Shown here: piece by piece, positions 33,525 through 45,639 of the stretch
Layout of the letters: each line of letters starts with the position of its first letter
Numbering within the stretch: position 1 is the first letter of the stretch
Assembly: GCA_036346395.1 (NCBI GenBank)
Contig: CM070602.1
Location: 18,981,098 to 19,045,097, forward strand
Reading direction: 5' to 3'
DNA length: 64,000 bases
DNA from: Hsuehochloa calcarea
Taxonomy: Eukaryota > Streptophyta > Magnoliopsida > Poales > Poaceae
The notes under the pieces: model-generated
What the model was told of the DNA's origin: nothing
The model's database searches: none
The model's input: the letters and a program-made list of their open reading frames with translations, nothing else
Made by a program: the position numbers and the translations under genes

Positions 33525-34317
33525 AGAAAAGTTCAATGGGACCTAGAACCCATTAGAATTTCTTTAAATTTATACTACCACTATCAAAGCCGCTGGTGGT
33601 AATTACAACATGATGGGAAATTACTTGCCCGTGGCCCTTGAAGGGTCTACCCGCTTGTGGTTGCTTAAGCTACCGACCAGATCTATGTATAGTTAGGAGC
33701 AGCCCTGCGATACTCCGATCGCCAGCTTTCAAGGGATGTCTGACCATCCCGGGAAGGAGGATGATCTTCATCGGATGAAGCAGAAAACTAACGAAACTCT
33801 TCAGCAATATATCAAGAGATTCAGTCAGATTCAAAACTCTATCCCAGAGATCGCAGAATCTTCTTTCATTCAGGCTTTTAAAGCAGGGCTGAGAAATCGC
33901 CGGTTTGTGGAGGATATTGCAATAAATCTTCTACGGATGACCGTTGAACTTTTTGACATGGCAGACAAGTATGCAACCGCTAGTGAAGCAGTCGAATGGT
34001 GTGATACTATTGATCAAAAAGATAAAAATCCCCAGTCAAGCCTGGAGAAGCAAGAGAAGAAAAGCAAGAAGTTTCTCAAGAATAAAAAGAATCGCAAGCC
34101 CGATAACAAAGAAGTCCTTGCGATTCCCGAAAAGTTTACTAAGGGCAAGAGAGACTTCACTGGTCGGAACAAGACTAAAGCTCCAACCAGTGATTACAAG
34201 AAAAGTAAGAAGTGGTGTCCACTTCACCAGGCAGCAGGGAATGATTTGTGCACCTGCCGAGCCTGGCAAAAGAAACTGGTGGGTTACTGCTCAGGTAAAG
34301 GTCCCTTACCTCCATAA
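33525..34317 (+). pseudogene. Gypsy gag (retrotransposon capsid)
   Basis: The frame 33736-34317 carries DHPGKEDDLHRMKQ, ETLQQYIKRFSQIQNSIPE and SSFIQAFKAGLRNRRF, typical of the retrotransposon gag capsid domain. The N-terminal part can be followed in broken frames from about 33525 (words such as GNYLPVALEGS). The C-terminal half is Lys-rich and ends with KWCPLHQAAGNDLCTC, resembling the Cys/His-containing end of Tat-type gag. The protein would form the virus-like particle. It is inactive because of upstream stops. Confidence 0.8.
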
Positions 34318-34559
34318 CAGAACTCGGAGAACTAAGCTCCAAGAAGGGCAAAGATGGCGATAAAGAGATAGAGTACCAGGAGCCACAGCACACAGTCGAT
34401 ATGATTCAGGCCGTGGAACGGAAGGTGAATCTTGCCGATTCCCCGATACCATCAAGCCGTTCAGGTGGTCGAAAACTATAACCTCCTTCAGCAAAGAAGA
34501 CTGCCCCATCCCGTTGACTCGACTTGGTAGGTTTCCTATCGTAGTTGAAGCTACTATTA

Positions 34560-35053
34560 ACAATTGTAAAGTTAATCAAATCTTAATAGATGGAGATAAT
34601 TCTTTTTAATATTTTATTTACAGGAGCATTGGAAGAGACGCAGATTCCCAAGTCTAAGGTAAAACCTGTGAATATACCTTTCACGGCATAGTTCCTGGTT
34701 CTACCGCCAAACCGATAGGACAACTTTACCTACCAGTTATGTTCGAAAGACCCGACAACTTCCGAACATAAAAGGTTCCATTTGATGTGGTAGATTTCAA
34801 AACCGCATACAATATAATCCTCGGTCGTCCTGCTTTAGCAAAATTTCTGATAGCCACGCACTACAGTTATCAAAGTTTAAAAATGCCAGAATCGAAGGGA
34901 GTCATCACGGTTCGAGGAGATCAAAAAATGGCTTATGCATGTGATAAAAAATCCTTAGAACTGGTCAATGAGCTTCCGACCAGAGAAACTAATCCTCCTA
35001 CTAAGCAGGTCAACCACTCGAGGCCAAAGATAGCCCCAAAGCCTTCTGACTAG
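34560..35053 (+). pseudogene. Gypsy protease region
   Basis: The frame 34787-35053 contains VDFKTAYNIILGRPALAKF followed by KMPESKGVITVRGDQKMA, the conserved downstream half of the aspartic protease of Tat-type Gypsy elements. Upstream, near 34583, ILIDGDNS corresponds to the catalytic Asp segment and is followed within a few codons by stops. The protease would cut the Gag-Pol polyprotein. Confidence 0.7.
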
Positions 35054-35324
35054 ACCAAGGAGGTACCACTCAGCAAAGACGCACCGTCTGGCTCAAGAAA
35101 CAATAATGTGTCTACCCAAAAGGTACTGGTCAGGGCAGAACTCAATTCCAAATAGGAAGAGTCACTCGTCTCCTTCCCCCGAGTAAACCAGGACGTATTC
35201 ACATAGCAGGCGTCTGACATGCCCAGAGTCTCCAGGGAGGTGATCGAGCACAGGCTAACTCTCCAGCTTGATAAAAAATCGGTCAAGAAAAAGCTAAGAC
35301 GTTTCACATCTGATCAGAAGGAGG

Positions 35325-35913
35325 TTGAATTCTATTTTCGGGTGTGAGTTGTTAAGTTTTTTAGATGCGTACTCAGCGTACCACCAGATTAATATGAGTA
35401 AAGATGATGAAGAGAAAACTTCTTTTATCACTCCATATGGCACTAACTGTTATGTTAAGATGCCATTTGGTCTAAACAACGCTGGTGTAATTTGTCAAAG
35501 ATTGATGCAAAAAACCTTTAATCCTCATATAGGTTGAAATCAAGAAGCTTACGTTGATGATTTGGTTGTGAAAAGCATCGACGCTAGCGACCATATTTCT
35601 GACCTGCACGAAACTTTCAGTAACTTAAGTTAAATCTAGTGAAGTGTGTGTTTGGAGTTTTTTTTTGGAAAAACTTCTTGGATTCCTAGTTTTGGCTAGA
35701 TGTATTGAAGCAAACACAGCAAAAATATCGTCCATCGACCAGTTGTGCCTTCCGACCACAAAGAAGGAAGTCCAAAAACTAACCGGGTGTATGGCAGCGT
35801 TAAGTCGTTTCATAGCACGGTTAGGTGAGAAAAGATTACCTTTCTTCAAACTTCTTCTAAACATGGAAGTTTCAAGTGGACTAAGGAAGCAGGCGATGCC
35901 TTTGAAACCTTAA
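35325..35913 (+). pseudogene. Gypsy reverse transcriptase
   Basis: The frame 35325-35537 reads LSFLDAYSAYHQINMSKDDEEKTSF, then CYVKMPFGLNNAGVICQRLM, the central blocks of Gypsy reverse transcriptase. After a stop, AYVDDLVVKSID near 35550 is the catalytic box. The frame 35644-35913 gives KKEVQKLTGCMAALSRFI and ends at the connection to RNase H. The N-terminal fingers region is missing or unreadable before 35300. Confidence 0.85.
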
Positions 35914-35929
35914 GAAGTACCTTACGAGT

Positions 35930-36684
35930 AACCCGATCTTAGTTTCTTCAAGATCGGGAGAAACATTGCTGATTACTTGCCTGCAACGCCGCAAACAGTC
36001 AGTGGTGTACTGGTCGTAGAACATAACAACGTCCAACGACCGGTGTATTACGTTAGCAAATTCTTACATAGACCAAAGGAAAGATACCCATAGGTACAAA
36101 AGTTGCTTTATGGTCTCCTTATGTCTTCAAGAAAACTAAGACATTACTTTCAAAACCACAAGGTCGTCATACCAACCAGATATCCCCTTAGTCAAGTTCT
36201 CATAAATAGGGAATCATCAGGACGAATAGCAAAATGGGTGGTCGAGCTTGGGGCGTTCGACCTCCATTGCATCTCACGAACAACAATCAAGTCCCAAAAA
36301 ATAGCAAAATTCATTGTCGAATAGACAAAACCTGAACCCACCCAAGAGCCCGAGTACGAACACCACGACGAGTGGATAATGTACTTTGATGGTTCCTTGA
36401 TACTCAAAGGCTCGGGGGCTGGAGTCGTCCTAATATCCCCTATTGGAGAACATATCAAATACGTCATTCAGCTAAAGTTTCCTAGAACAAACATTGTGGC
36501 AGAATACGAAGGTTTACTAGCAGAAATCCGAGCAGCGAGCACTCCGGAATCAACGATTATTAGTGAAATACGATTCTCAACTAGTAGTGAATCAAGTTGG
36601 AAAAGAGTATCAGTGCTCAAGTACCAAGATGTCATCTTATCTGGCGGAAGTATGAAAACTCGAAAAGCACTTCTTCGGTTTTAG
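35930..36684 (+). pseudogene. Gypsy RNase H and additional RNase H-like domain
   Basis: Frame 36103-36324 contains the end of the first RNase H (QNHKVVIPTRYPLSQVL and RIAKWVVELGAFDL). Frame 36379-36684 then starts MYFDGSLILKGSGAGVVLISP and continues with AEYEGLLAEIRAA, a full second RNase H-like start with its own Asp and Glu. A second RNase H-like copy in this place is reported for Tat-group Gypsy elements and supports that lineage. Confidence 0.75.
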
Positions 36685-37052
36685 ATCCAACACATTCATA
36701 GAAAGAAAAACTTTCTAGCATACCAGTTGGCACGGATTGCCTCTACAAGGTCAATTGTCCCGCCTATAGTTTTTCTCGAGCAAATCGATTCACCCTCGGT
36801 GGTCAAGCATTCTGAGGACATAGATGTTCTAATGGAGGTCGTACAAATTGATCATGTGAACATGGATGCTCCACAGGAGGTCATCAAGCACGACCCCGGT
36901 TGAGATTTGATGACATCGATCTACAATTATTCCTGAAGATGATGTAGAGGCTGATTGTATTGCTTGAAAAGCTAAATCATACACTCCGATCGAACGTACC
37001 TTGTTTAAATAAGGATCTCACGGAGTATTGATGAGATACATATCTCAAACGG

Positions 37053-38098
37053 ATGGCATTAAGTTGCTATCCGACATTCATAGAGGAGTCTGTGGAGCAT
37101 ATCATTACTACAGAACATTGGTCGGTAAAGCCTTCATGTAAGGATACTATTGACCAACTGCCCTTCATGATGCTAGAGCTCATGATAAAGTGCATACAAT
37201 GTCAATTTCATAGTCGACAAGTACATCAACCGGCACAAACTATGCAAACAATACCTCTTTCTTTACCTTTTGCAACCTAGGGACTAGACATTCTGGGACC
37301 TTTCCCAAGAGCACCCGGGGGCTTCGAATTCTTTTGTTATGATTTACACATTTACCAAATGGATAGAAGCTGAACTAGTTGTTAAAATAACAACTGAAGT
37401 TGCCAGGAGGTTTCTCATAAAAAAATATGATCACACGATTTGGTGTACCCAGTCGTATAATAACAGATAACGGTGCCCAGTTCTTTAGTGAAAAATTTAA
37501 GGAATTCTGCAAGGATCTAGGTATCAAGATAGATTTCGTTTCTATCGCTCACCTGCAGAGCAACGGAGTAGTCAAAAGAGCCAATAGGATCTAATGCAAA
37601 GGGTGAAACGCCGAGTGTTCGACAAGTTAACACAATGGTCAAGAGCTTGGTTTCAAGAACTTCCTTCTGTATTATGGACCATTCGAACCACGACCAATCG
37701 TGCGACCGATGAAACACCATTTTTTCTCATTTACGGTGTTGAAGCAATGCTTCCTCCAGAACTTAGAATGGGCTCTGCTCAAACTGATTGTTACAACGCG
37801 AACGATCAAGAAGAACGACGACTTAACGATATCAATGTTCTTGAGGAACGACGAAACCAAGCCCTAATACGATCGGCGGTTTACCAACAAGCCATGTGAA
37901 GATATCACAGTCGTAAGTTGCAACCTCGCAGCCTAGCTGTATGTGATCTGGTTCTCAGAAAAATTCAGAGTTAGGCTAATTGCAACAAACTTTCTCTCAA
38001 ATGGGAAGGTCCGTACATTGTGGTCGAAGTCACCAGACCTGGTTCGGTATGACTAGCTATATCAGACGGGCTTGTTTTGTCAAACTCCTGGAATATTG
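37053..38098 (+). pseudogene. Gypsy integrase with catalytic Glu replaced
   Basis: Near 37330-37600 the DDE core is visible in two frames: FTKWIEAE, then GVPSRIITDNGAQFF with the second Asp. The last catalytic residue lies in NGVVKRANR, where the usual Glu codon is AAA for Lys at 37574-37576. Frame 37594-37899 continues with VLWTIRTTTNRATDETPFFLIYG and LPPEL. Near 37990, KWEGPYIVVEVTRPGS gives the C-terminal GPY module. The substitution and several stops show that the enzyme is dead. Confidence 0.8.
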
Positions 38099-39166
38099 AC
38101 CAGTTGCGTAAGTTCTTTGTATAATTGTATTTTTACATTCTGTCAAATTTAAATAAAAATTTATCATTTTTTCTTTCTTCGATGAGTGATATTATTTATA
38201 TATTTTGTACCCATACTCTAGTTGCTTACTATTTTTTGTTTACACTGGTTAGAGAAGACCAACTTCTCCCTGATATCCTTTAAAAGGATCTCTATTACTC
38301 TCCAGCTTAGACATTGAAGTCAAACACCACAAGGGTCCTAGTCGTGACCATTACGTTAATGGTTCTTACACGCAACCACACTCTTTTCTTAAAGAAACAT
38401 GCGAGTACAAGAAGCATAACACAAACAACTACATAAAGCGATTTACATACTTAATATTTCAGAGACTATACTTCTTCACTTCAACATTCCGTTCTACTTT
38501 TGTTTGGCTATTGGTTGAGACATGGAAAGCCTCCTAGTTGAAGTCTGTCCTCTCCGCACGTGGTCCTGCCTACTGGAAGGAGCTTCCTAGTGATGGTCTT
38601 TTTCCTATGATCTTTGCTGCAGTCGGACTTGAGCATGAGCACATTTCGCGGGGTGTTTCATATGTCTTCAGTTTTTAGCAATCATTACGTCCAATTTGGA
38701 CACTACATATAAATAAAATCACTTATCGCTTATTGCATACATCCTTCCGTATTTTCTTTCTCATCAAGACAAGTCTTATCTTCCAACTATGTAATCTATT
38801 ATTTGGTATTTCGATTACGAAAAATTGATCTACAACTAGTTGAAGTCACATACTGGTTCCGACCATAGTTGATTTTCTAGTATTAATACGATCAATTTTT
38901 ATTATATAATTAGCACATACTATCAACAGTGGTCGTGACTTTTACTCTTATTCTTGGCTTACTTCTTTTTTTAGTAAAGATCTTCTACTATACAAGCAGT
39001 TGGGGGCTAAAAAATGTGTGTGTACTTCATAAGTCAAAAGGATAAACAAAAGACTTTATTGATGAAAAAAGGTGAGTTTTTACATTCATACTTCCTATAT
39101 TATAATAACCTACTCCTTAGGTTCACCAGACTGATCGCGACGTGTCGGAGATTCGACCTCTAGTTC
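38099..39166. other. Gypsy region between integrase and antisense ORF
   Basis: AT-rich non-coding sequence belonging to the long stretch between pol and the 3' LTR of the Tat-like element. No domain is seen on either strand. Confidence 0.5.
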
Positions 39167-41887
39167 TTATGCTACCTTATTTTCGAGAGGTGCCATTTCC
39201 TCAAAAAGTTTGGTTGCATCGTTTCCCGAGCAGTTGAAGTCTTCCTCAACAACTTGGAGATTTATGGTTCCAAATAAAGTCTGTGCATGGTTCTCCTGAG
39301 ATGTTTTGAGCAAGCTTCTGAGATCTTCGAGTTGTTGGCCAAGGAAGTTGATCTTCTCCATGGGATCTCCTAAGCTGGGCAGTTGCGTTCCCGATCCCAT
39401 ATTGAAGAGCATCTTGTTGAAGGCTTTGAGCTTCTCTTCAAGATTATGCCCAAAGGCTGCCTCCGTGTTGCGTTCAAACTCAAGTGGTTTTTCTGTTTTC
39501 TTCAATGCTTGAGTTTGCTCTGCATGAGTAGACTAAAGAATAAATACATACAATTAAAAATAGTACACAGGTCGAGTCTACGACCGGTTACCTTCAACCT
39601 TCTTCTCGATAGTTTCAAGGACTTCCTTGTGTCTGGTCATCAGATATTCGATCAACCGGGCCTTGTTTTGGTATTCCACTTTAAGCTTGGCTATTATAGT
39701 TTCTTTTGTCGTAACATCTTTTTTAAGCTTCTCTGAATCTATCAAGTATGGTAAAGAGAGAAGTTAATCAACAGAAAAGGAACCAGATGGTAAAGAAGCA
39801 GAGGAGAAGACATGAAAAAGTACTTACTTTCTAATTCAGAGTTCTTTTGCTCCAAGATTTTTATTCGCTGGGTCAGTCCTCCGTCCACAGCGAAGTTTTC
39901 CACCAAATGCTACAAAAATAGCATACTCCTTTAAGTTTTTGATAAAATTTAAAGGGAAGGCTATTAAAAGTGGTCGTGGAAGTTTACCTGTATTGCCATT
40001 CCATTATATTCGGCAAAAATGGTGTCGGGACTTGTTTTTGATTGACGATCCGATATTCTTCCCTAAGTCTCATCGAGTTCTTTATTGTCGAAGACTTGAA
40101 GGTGATAAGGAAAACTGACAGGAAGAGGAGACTTCCCAGCAAAGGTTAGAACCTACTGGAATTCCTTAGACACCACCACCTCCATAGGTGGGTTTGAAGC
40201 CACCACGGGTTTCTAAACAGGACATTGGCTTTGTCACCTGCTCGGGGGCTGGCTCGACCTCTTTTTCCTCAGGAGCCTTCTCTCGAGGAACGCTCTGGTC
40301 GGAAGCGACCAGAACATCAGAGGATCTATAAAGAAAGAAGAAAAGAAGCTCAAGACTCTAGTAACACTAGAGGTAAGTATTTAGATAGGTTTACTTTTCA
40401 TGTATACATACCTATTTGTTTTCTTGATCTTTAACTTGAAGCGCACTGAAGCAAAGTCCGACGCACTCGTCTTCCTTTTCTTTTCAATCGACTTCACCGA
40501 TCCCAAATAGGTAGGGTTGGTTAGACCCCTCACATCCAGCAACTGGAGGTCGGAAGAAATATTCTCGACCTGCTGGTCGAGAATAAGATCCCTGACCGTA
40601 GGGTCGGATGGTGTGGTCCCGTCGACCTCCAAAATGGTTGCTTCAGTAGCAACTGACAGGTCGTAAGTGACCACTTTGGAGTCCACGATAACCGCCTAAT
40701 TAACAATCAAAGTTAGTTAGGTGATGAAAATTCTTCATCTAGAATATACATTTCTGTTCGGTTACCTACCTCTGTAAGATCACTATCTCGGGTAGTCATA
40801 GGAGCAGTCGGATTGTCAGTCGGCTCACAACTCTTGGTGGCCTCATTGATCATCAATCCGATCGACTACACATCAAAGAGTATTTACGGTAAACGGATCG
40901 GAAAACACATAAATGGTGAAAGATGGTTGATATCTTTACCTTAAGCCTCTTAGCTCTCTCTTTTGCGAAAACAACTGCTAAAATCTGGAGGAAATCAGCC
41001 TTGTCATCAGGCTCCCTGGTACAGATCATTTTGATCTAGTTTTTAATCTCATCAGGAGAAAGGGCTGTAAGAATAAACGAGAGACTTTAGGGTTACAAAA
41101 GTGATCAGCCAAGATAAACAAACCGGTCAGAATCTTTTAGGAATTACCCTCATTGGAATCTTTGGTCGTGTCTTCATGACCAATATACCATAACATCGAA
41201 TGTGCTCGGGACTTTAGGGGGCTAATTTGGCGTATAGAGAAATCTCTTACTACGTGTCAGGAGGTTAAACCCCTATTACCAAGGTGTTGGATGGCTTCAA
41301 CCCATCTCCCCAACTTTCCCTCTTTCTTCACTGAGGAGCACCATTCTGGATTATAGACCGCCTTCTTACCAGTATAGTAAAGGCTGTCTTTTTGAGTGAC
41401 TGTCATGTAGAACCAGCTGTTCTTCCATGACGACTACGAAGACTTTGAGTACATACGGATGTACTCATCACATTTCCTTCGTGGAGGCGCAAGGTGCACT
41501 CCCCAAGCGTCCCCATCGTCTTCCCCGACTCCACCATCTCGTAGAAGTACTTGAAGCGCTCCAAATCTACGGAAATCCCTAAGTACGCTTCACAGAGGTA
41601 AACGAAGACGATGAGATTAGTAATCGTATTGGGGGCAAGGTTCACCAATTCGATTTCATAGTGCTCCAAGATCTTGGGGAGGAATGAATGAACCGGGAAC
41701 CTGAATCCGTATTTTTTTTTCAGAGGAAAACAGGGATTTCCCCATCTTCGTTACTCGAAGTGTGCTCTCCGGCCGCTGATCTCCAAGAAATCAGTTTCTT
41801 GTCCGGAAGCATCCCAATCTTTTCCAAGGCTTCAAGTTTCTTCTCGCTCATAACAGAAACTGACCAGTTGGTGATCGAGTCCAACAT
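39167..41887 (-). pseudogene. Antisense ORF of the Tat-like Gypsy (PF04195-like)
   Basis: On the minus strand an ATG at 41887 starts MLDSITNWSVSVMSEKKLE and runs to a frameshift near 41700. The frame continues at 41669-41403 with EHYEIELVNLAPNTITNL and FVYLCEAYLGI. The pattern of LxPN followed by a hydrophobic run and LCEAxLGI is that of the 'putative gypsy type transposon' family (Pfam PF04195). Further pieces at 40381-40686 and 39167-39505 (coiled-coil-like, Glu/Lys-rich) lie in the same direction, probably as separate exons. Similar opposite-strand ORFs are known between integrase and 3' LTR in grass Tat-type elements; their role is unknown. Confidence 0.65.
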
Positions 41888-42220
41888 GGTTGGGTATTGG
41901 ATGAAAGAAAAAAGGAGGTCGTAGAAGGATGTAGGGAAAAGGAGGTCAGAGGCGATCCTTCTCTCAGAAGATGAAAAGGGAAAGTAGGAGGTGTAAAAAC
42001 CCTAAAGCCCTGCGCTAAAGGGATTTTATAGCCGCAGTTCCTTAATTACAATAGGGAATTAGCAAAAAGTCCAATGGATAGAAAAAAAACTCTTCAGTTC
42101 CCAAAGCAGTTTCTCAACCTTAAAGTGAGTACAGACCACCTAGTATGTCACAGCATTAAATGAGGGTCTTCCCGATACGACTTCATCGGAAAAAAGTATT
42201 CACACACCCAATTCATTTAA

Positions 42221-42235
42221 AGTTTAGGGGCTAGC
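42221..42235 (+). other. Polypurine tract region of the Tat-like Gypsy
   Basis: AGTTTAGGGGCTAGC directly precedes the TGACGAG start of the 3' LTR. It is purine-rich in its centre only, so the exact priming site is uncertain. Confidence 0.5.
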
Positions 42236-42966
42236 TGACGAGAATTAAAATCTCCATGTATTACTTTAATACATAATTAAAAGGCAATATGTCTTCGTGG
42301 TCATAACCCCTAAGACTAACGACTCCCGTGGTCGTAAGAGCTGTAACCCGTAAGGCTAACAACCTCTGTGGTCGTAAGGATTCCAGAGGTTACTTATAGG
42401 TACCCTGGTCAGACGAGGTTCTGTACCTAGCCCCCGACCAGATGACTGCTCGTACAAGCAATGAACTGGCATCTAGATTTTGCTCCAAGCATATTCCTTA
42501 CTGTGTGATGAATGGAGCACATGTCATATTGGCTCCATACCACACGACGTTTCATGGTCCTAAGATACAAACAACAAACTACCATGTGGTTTAGTGTCTC
42601 ATAGACATCAATCGCTGAATGATTGATACTTCATCAATTGTTGCCTCACTCTGACTTGTTGCGACACTTCCAACAGACGCCTCTTCCAGAATTAACCGCC
42701 ACCACTTCATCAACTACTTAACGAAGAACACGAACGACAGAAGGTAATCCAATTTGGAAGATCAAGAGATGATTATATTTCATCTGAAGCATAAGCATAA
42801 CAAGTATTAAGCTTAGTGTAATTAGGATTAGTCTATTGCCTTGTCAATGGCACCCTCTGTAAATGATTTAGTTCATAGCAATAAAGGGCAGTCCTATCCT
42901 CTCCCAATAACTCTTTGCCATTTTTCTCTTTTTTATTTCATAAGATCGGCGACTCGATCGTCAACA
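42236..42966 (+). repeat. 3' LTR of the Tat-like Gypsy
   Basis: This 731-bp segment starts TGACGAGAATTAAAATC and ends GATCGTCAACA. It is related throughout to the solo LTR at 47312-47971, which fixes both ends. The adjacent sequence at 42967 is minus-strand Copia B. Confidence 0.8.
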
Positions 42967-43633
42967 CTACTCACAATACCAACCGCAAAAGCAATGCATG
43001 GTCTTGTATTCACCAAATACCTTAATCTTCCAACCAAACTTCGATATTCAGTCTGATTCACTAGAGAACCACTTCCTTCCCTACTCAATTTCAGACGGCT
43101 CTCCATTGGTGTCTGACAAGCATTGCGGATTGTCAAACCTGACATGGTTAGCAATCTTTCAGCATATCCCTTTTGACATAAGGTGATAGTTCCAGTTCCT
43201 TGTTTCACCTCAATTCCTAGATAATAACTCAAGAGACCAAGATCATTCATACTAAATAACCTCTTCTTCTGATTCTTGAATTCTAAAATATCTTTGACAT
43301 TTGACCAAGTGATGATCAAGGCATCTACATATACTCCAACCAAGAGAAAAGTGTTACCTCTTTCTCTCCTATAAACAGCATGTTCAACATCACTTCTTTC
43401 AAAACCTAAAGATACCAAATTTGATCCAATTTGGAATTCCAAGCTCGAGGTGCTTGTCTTAGTCCATACAAAGCCTTCTGGAGTTGTAATACTTGATTCT
43501 CTTTTCCTTTCACAACATAACCAGGAGATTGAAGCACATAAACTTCTTCAGCTAGTTCCCCATTGAGAAAAGCCAATTTAACATCCATATGATGAATCTC
43601 CCATCCACCATGTGCTGCCATTGCTATGAGCAA
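42967..43633 (-). pseudogene. Copia B reverse transcriptase, YVDA instead of YVDD
   Basis: Frames 43406-43633 and 42933-43442 contain HHMDVKLAFLNGELAEEVYV, ALYGLRQAPRAWN, then the catalytic box read as GVYVDALIIT. The second Asp of YVDD is Ala here (codon GCC, 43322-43320), which abolishes catalysis. SMNDLGLLSYYLGIEV and YRSLVGRLRYLVNTRPCIAFAV follow. The domain ends at the Gypsy LTR; the residues after IVSS in this frame come from the Gypsy. Confidence 0.9.
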
Positions 43634-44128
43634 CCTAACAGTTTCTAACCTTGCAACTGGTGTAAAAATTTTATCAAAATCCGCCCCCTATTTTTGAGAA
43701 TAACCTTTAGCTACCAAACATGCTTTGTATTTGATAATATTGCCTTTGCTGTCCTTTTTCCCCTTGAATACCAATTTCAATCCTATTGGCTTTCTGTCAA
43801 CAGGTAAACTCACAAGATTCCACGTATGGTTTTCCTAAATCGAGTTCATCTCTTCTTGCATTGCAATCCTCTAGTGTTTTTCTTTTGCTGCTTCTTCATA
43901 ACATGCTGGTTCTTCCAGAGCTAGCAAACAAATCCCTGCATACTGCATCTCAATAGGTTCAGTAACTTCATATATATCTCTCAAAGCTCTAAGTCGCAAT
44001 GGTTTTTCAACTGAAAAATCAGAGTCTGATTTCTTCTGTTACTTGTTCTGTTGATGTTCCAATTTGTGACAATAGAGTGTTCATATTATCAATAAGAGAA
44101 CTTTATGATTCTGAACCCTCCTCTCCTG
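43634..44128 (-). pseudogene. Copia B linker between integrase and reverse transcriptase
   Basis: The polyprotein linker, with stops in all frames. It is placed here because it lies between well-recognised integrase and reverse transcriptase. No domain is expected in this part. Confidence 0.6.
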
Positions 44129-45146
44129 TCACAGCTTCTCTTGTTTCAGTATCAGTGTTTTCGTGTGAGACTCATAATGTATATCGAAGATATGCTTATT
44201 ATCTGTCAATGCACTTCCTTGATCAACATCAGTAGACCAATCCCAACATTTTTCTTCTTCAAAACCCACATCTCGACTAATGTGCAGTTTGTTATTTTTA
44301 GGATCATAACAACGATACGCCTTTGTTCCCGGTTCATACCCGATAAAAACCTTAGGAATACTCCAATCATCCAACTTCTTCGCATGTGGATGCACAACCT
44401 TCACATGAACCAAACAACTGAAAGTTATTAAATGATGTACATTCGGTTTCTTATTGTGCCATACCTCATATGGTGCTTTTCCAGCCAAACTCTTTGTAGG
44501 TGATCGATTTAATAAATATACGTCCGTTGCCGCAGCTTCTCCCCAAAATCTTGCCGGCATACTAATGCTTTTAAGCAAGCTCCGAGCCATCTTTATTACT
44601 GTTTGATTTCTTCTTTCAACAATACCATTTTGTTGTGGTGAATATGGAGTTGTGAGTAATCTCTTTACTCCTCTCTCTTCACAGAAATCCACAAATTCTC
44701 CAAACCAAAATTCTCCTTAGCGATATGTTTTGAATGCTTTCATCACATGTTGACTTTCAACTTCAGCACTTGTTTTGATTACTTTGAAAGCATCAAAAGC
44801 CTGATCTTTTGTCTTGATGAGCTACAGCCACATATACCTTGAACAATCATCAACAATCAACAGAAAGTAGTTGTTTCCTACTGGTGTTTTCGGAGTAATT
44901 GGTCCACATAAATCCCCATGAGTCAGCTCAAGAAATACGCTGATGTTGTCGGAAATGATCTCCTGTGCTGTCTTCAGACAAGACATCCTTTATAGATTTG
45001 CTCAATCTGATCGATTTCTGGTAGACCCTCCAACATCTCCAACCGTGATAAATTACGTAATGAGTGAAATTAAGATGTCCATACCATGCATGCCATCGCC
45101 AGGCTTCACTAGATCCTTTTGTCAGTAAGCATATCGGATCTATCAT
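44129..45146 (-). pseudogene. Copia B integrase
   Basis: The 187-residue frame 44129-44692 has LTTPYSPQQNGIVERRNQTV with the catalytic Glu, ARSLLKSISMPARFWGEA and APYEVWHNKKPNVHHL, followed by the C-terminal VFIGYEPGTKAYRCYDP. The N-terminal core with the first Asp lies upstream in broken frames up to about 45146, where a zinc-binding-like HAWYGHLN is readable. Integrase before reverse transcriptase confirms Copia. Confidence 0.88.
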
Positions 45147-45203
45147 CTGAAGATTCAGTAGGTACAGTCTATCTCTTGTTCATTCTACTTTTACTCGTAG
45201 AAT

Positions 45204-45611
45204 TCAATCACGATCATATATCGATAGCTTTCCATCCTCAACTATAATCTTGCAACCAACCTCATTGAGTTGTCCAAGACTCACAATATTACTACTGAGT
45301 TTTGGAATGTAATACACATTTGTGAGTAGTTTGTGTTCCTGCGTTCTGCATTTGAATAACACAGTTCCTCTTCCACAGATTTCGAGTACTGAATCATCAC
45401 CGAGCTTGACAGTCCCTGAAACTGATTCATCTAGCTCTGCAAACATCTTTTTCACTCTGGTCATATGATTACTGGCTCTAGTATACAAATACCAAGAGTC
45501 ATTAAACTTTCCATTATCTGGACCAAGATTAGGCCGGGTCTTTTCTTCAGACAACATGACCTTTTTTGTTGTCGTTTTGGTCATCTGCACTTCTTCGCAC
45601 GTTTTGACCAT
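45204..45611 (-). pseudogene. Copia B protease and following spacer
   Basis: The 135-residue frame contains a segment (DSWYLYTRASNHMT) at the place of the Copia protease active site, where Asp-Ser/Thr-Gly-Ala/Cys-Ser-x-H-M-T is usual. Here the catalytic Asp appears as Tyr or Thr, so the active site is lost. It continues with VKLGDDSVLEICGRGTV and LTNVYYIPKLSSNIVSLGQL, characteristic of Copia protease C-terminal sequence. Confidence 0.8.
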
Positions 45612-45639
45612 GAGCTGGGCTGGCTCTTCATCCTCTTGC

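Larger units (their letters stand above)
33070..42966 (+). mobile_element. Tat-like Gypsy retrotransposon lacking its 5' LTR
   Basis: On the plus strand the order is gag, protease, reverse transcriptase, RNase H, a second RNase H-like domain, integrase, an antisense ORF region, a purine-rich tract and a 731-bp LTR. Integrase after reverse transcriptase makes it Gypsy. The additional RNase H-like domain and the opposite-strand ORF between integrase and 3' LTR are features of the Tat group in plants. No 5' LTR or primer-binding site was found; the left end abuts Copia A. Every coding domain has stops or frameshifts. Confidence 0.85.
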
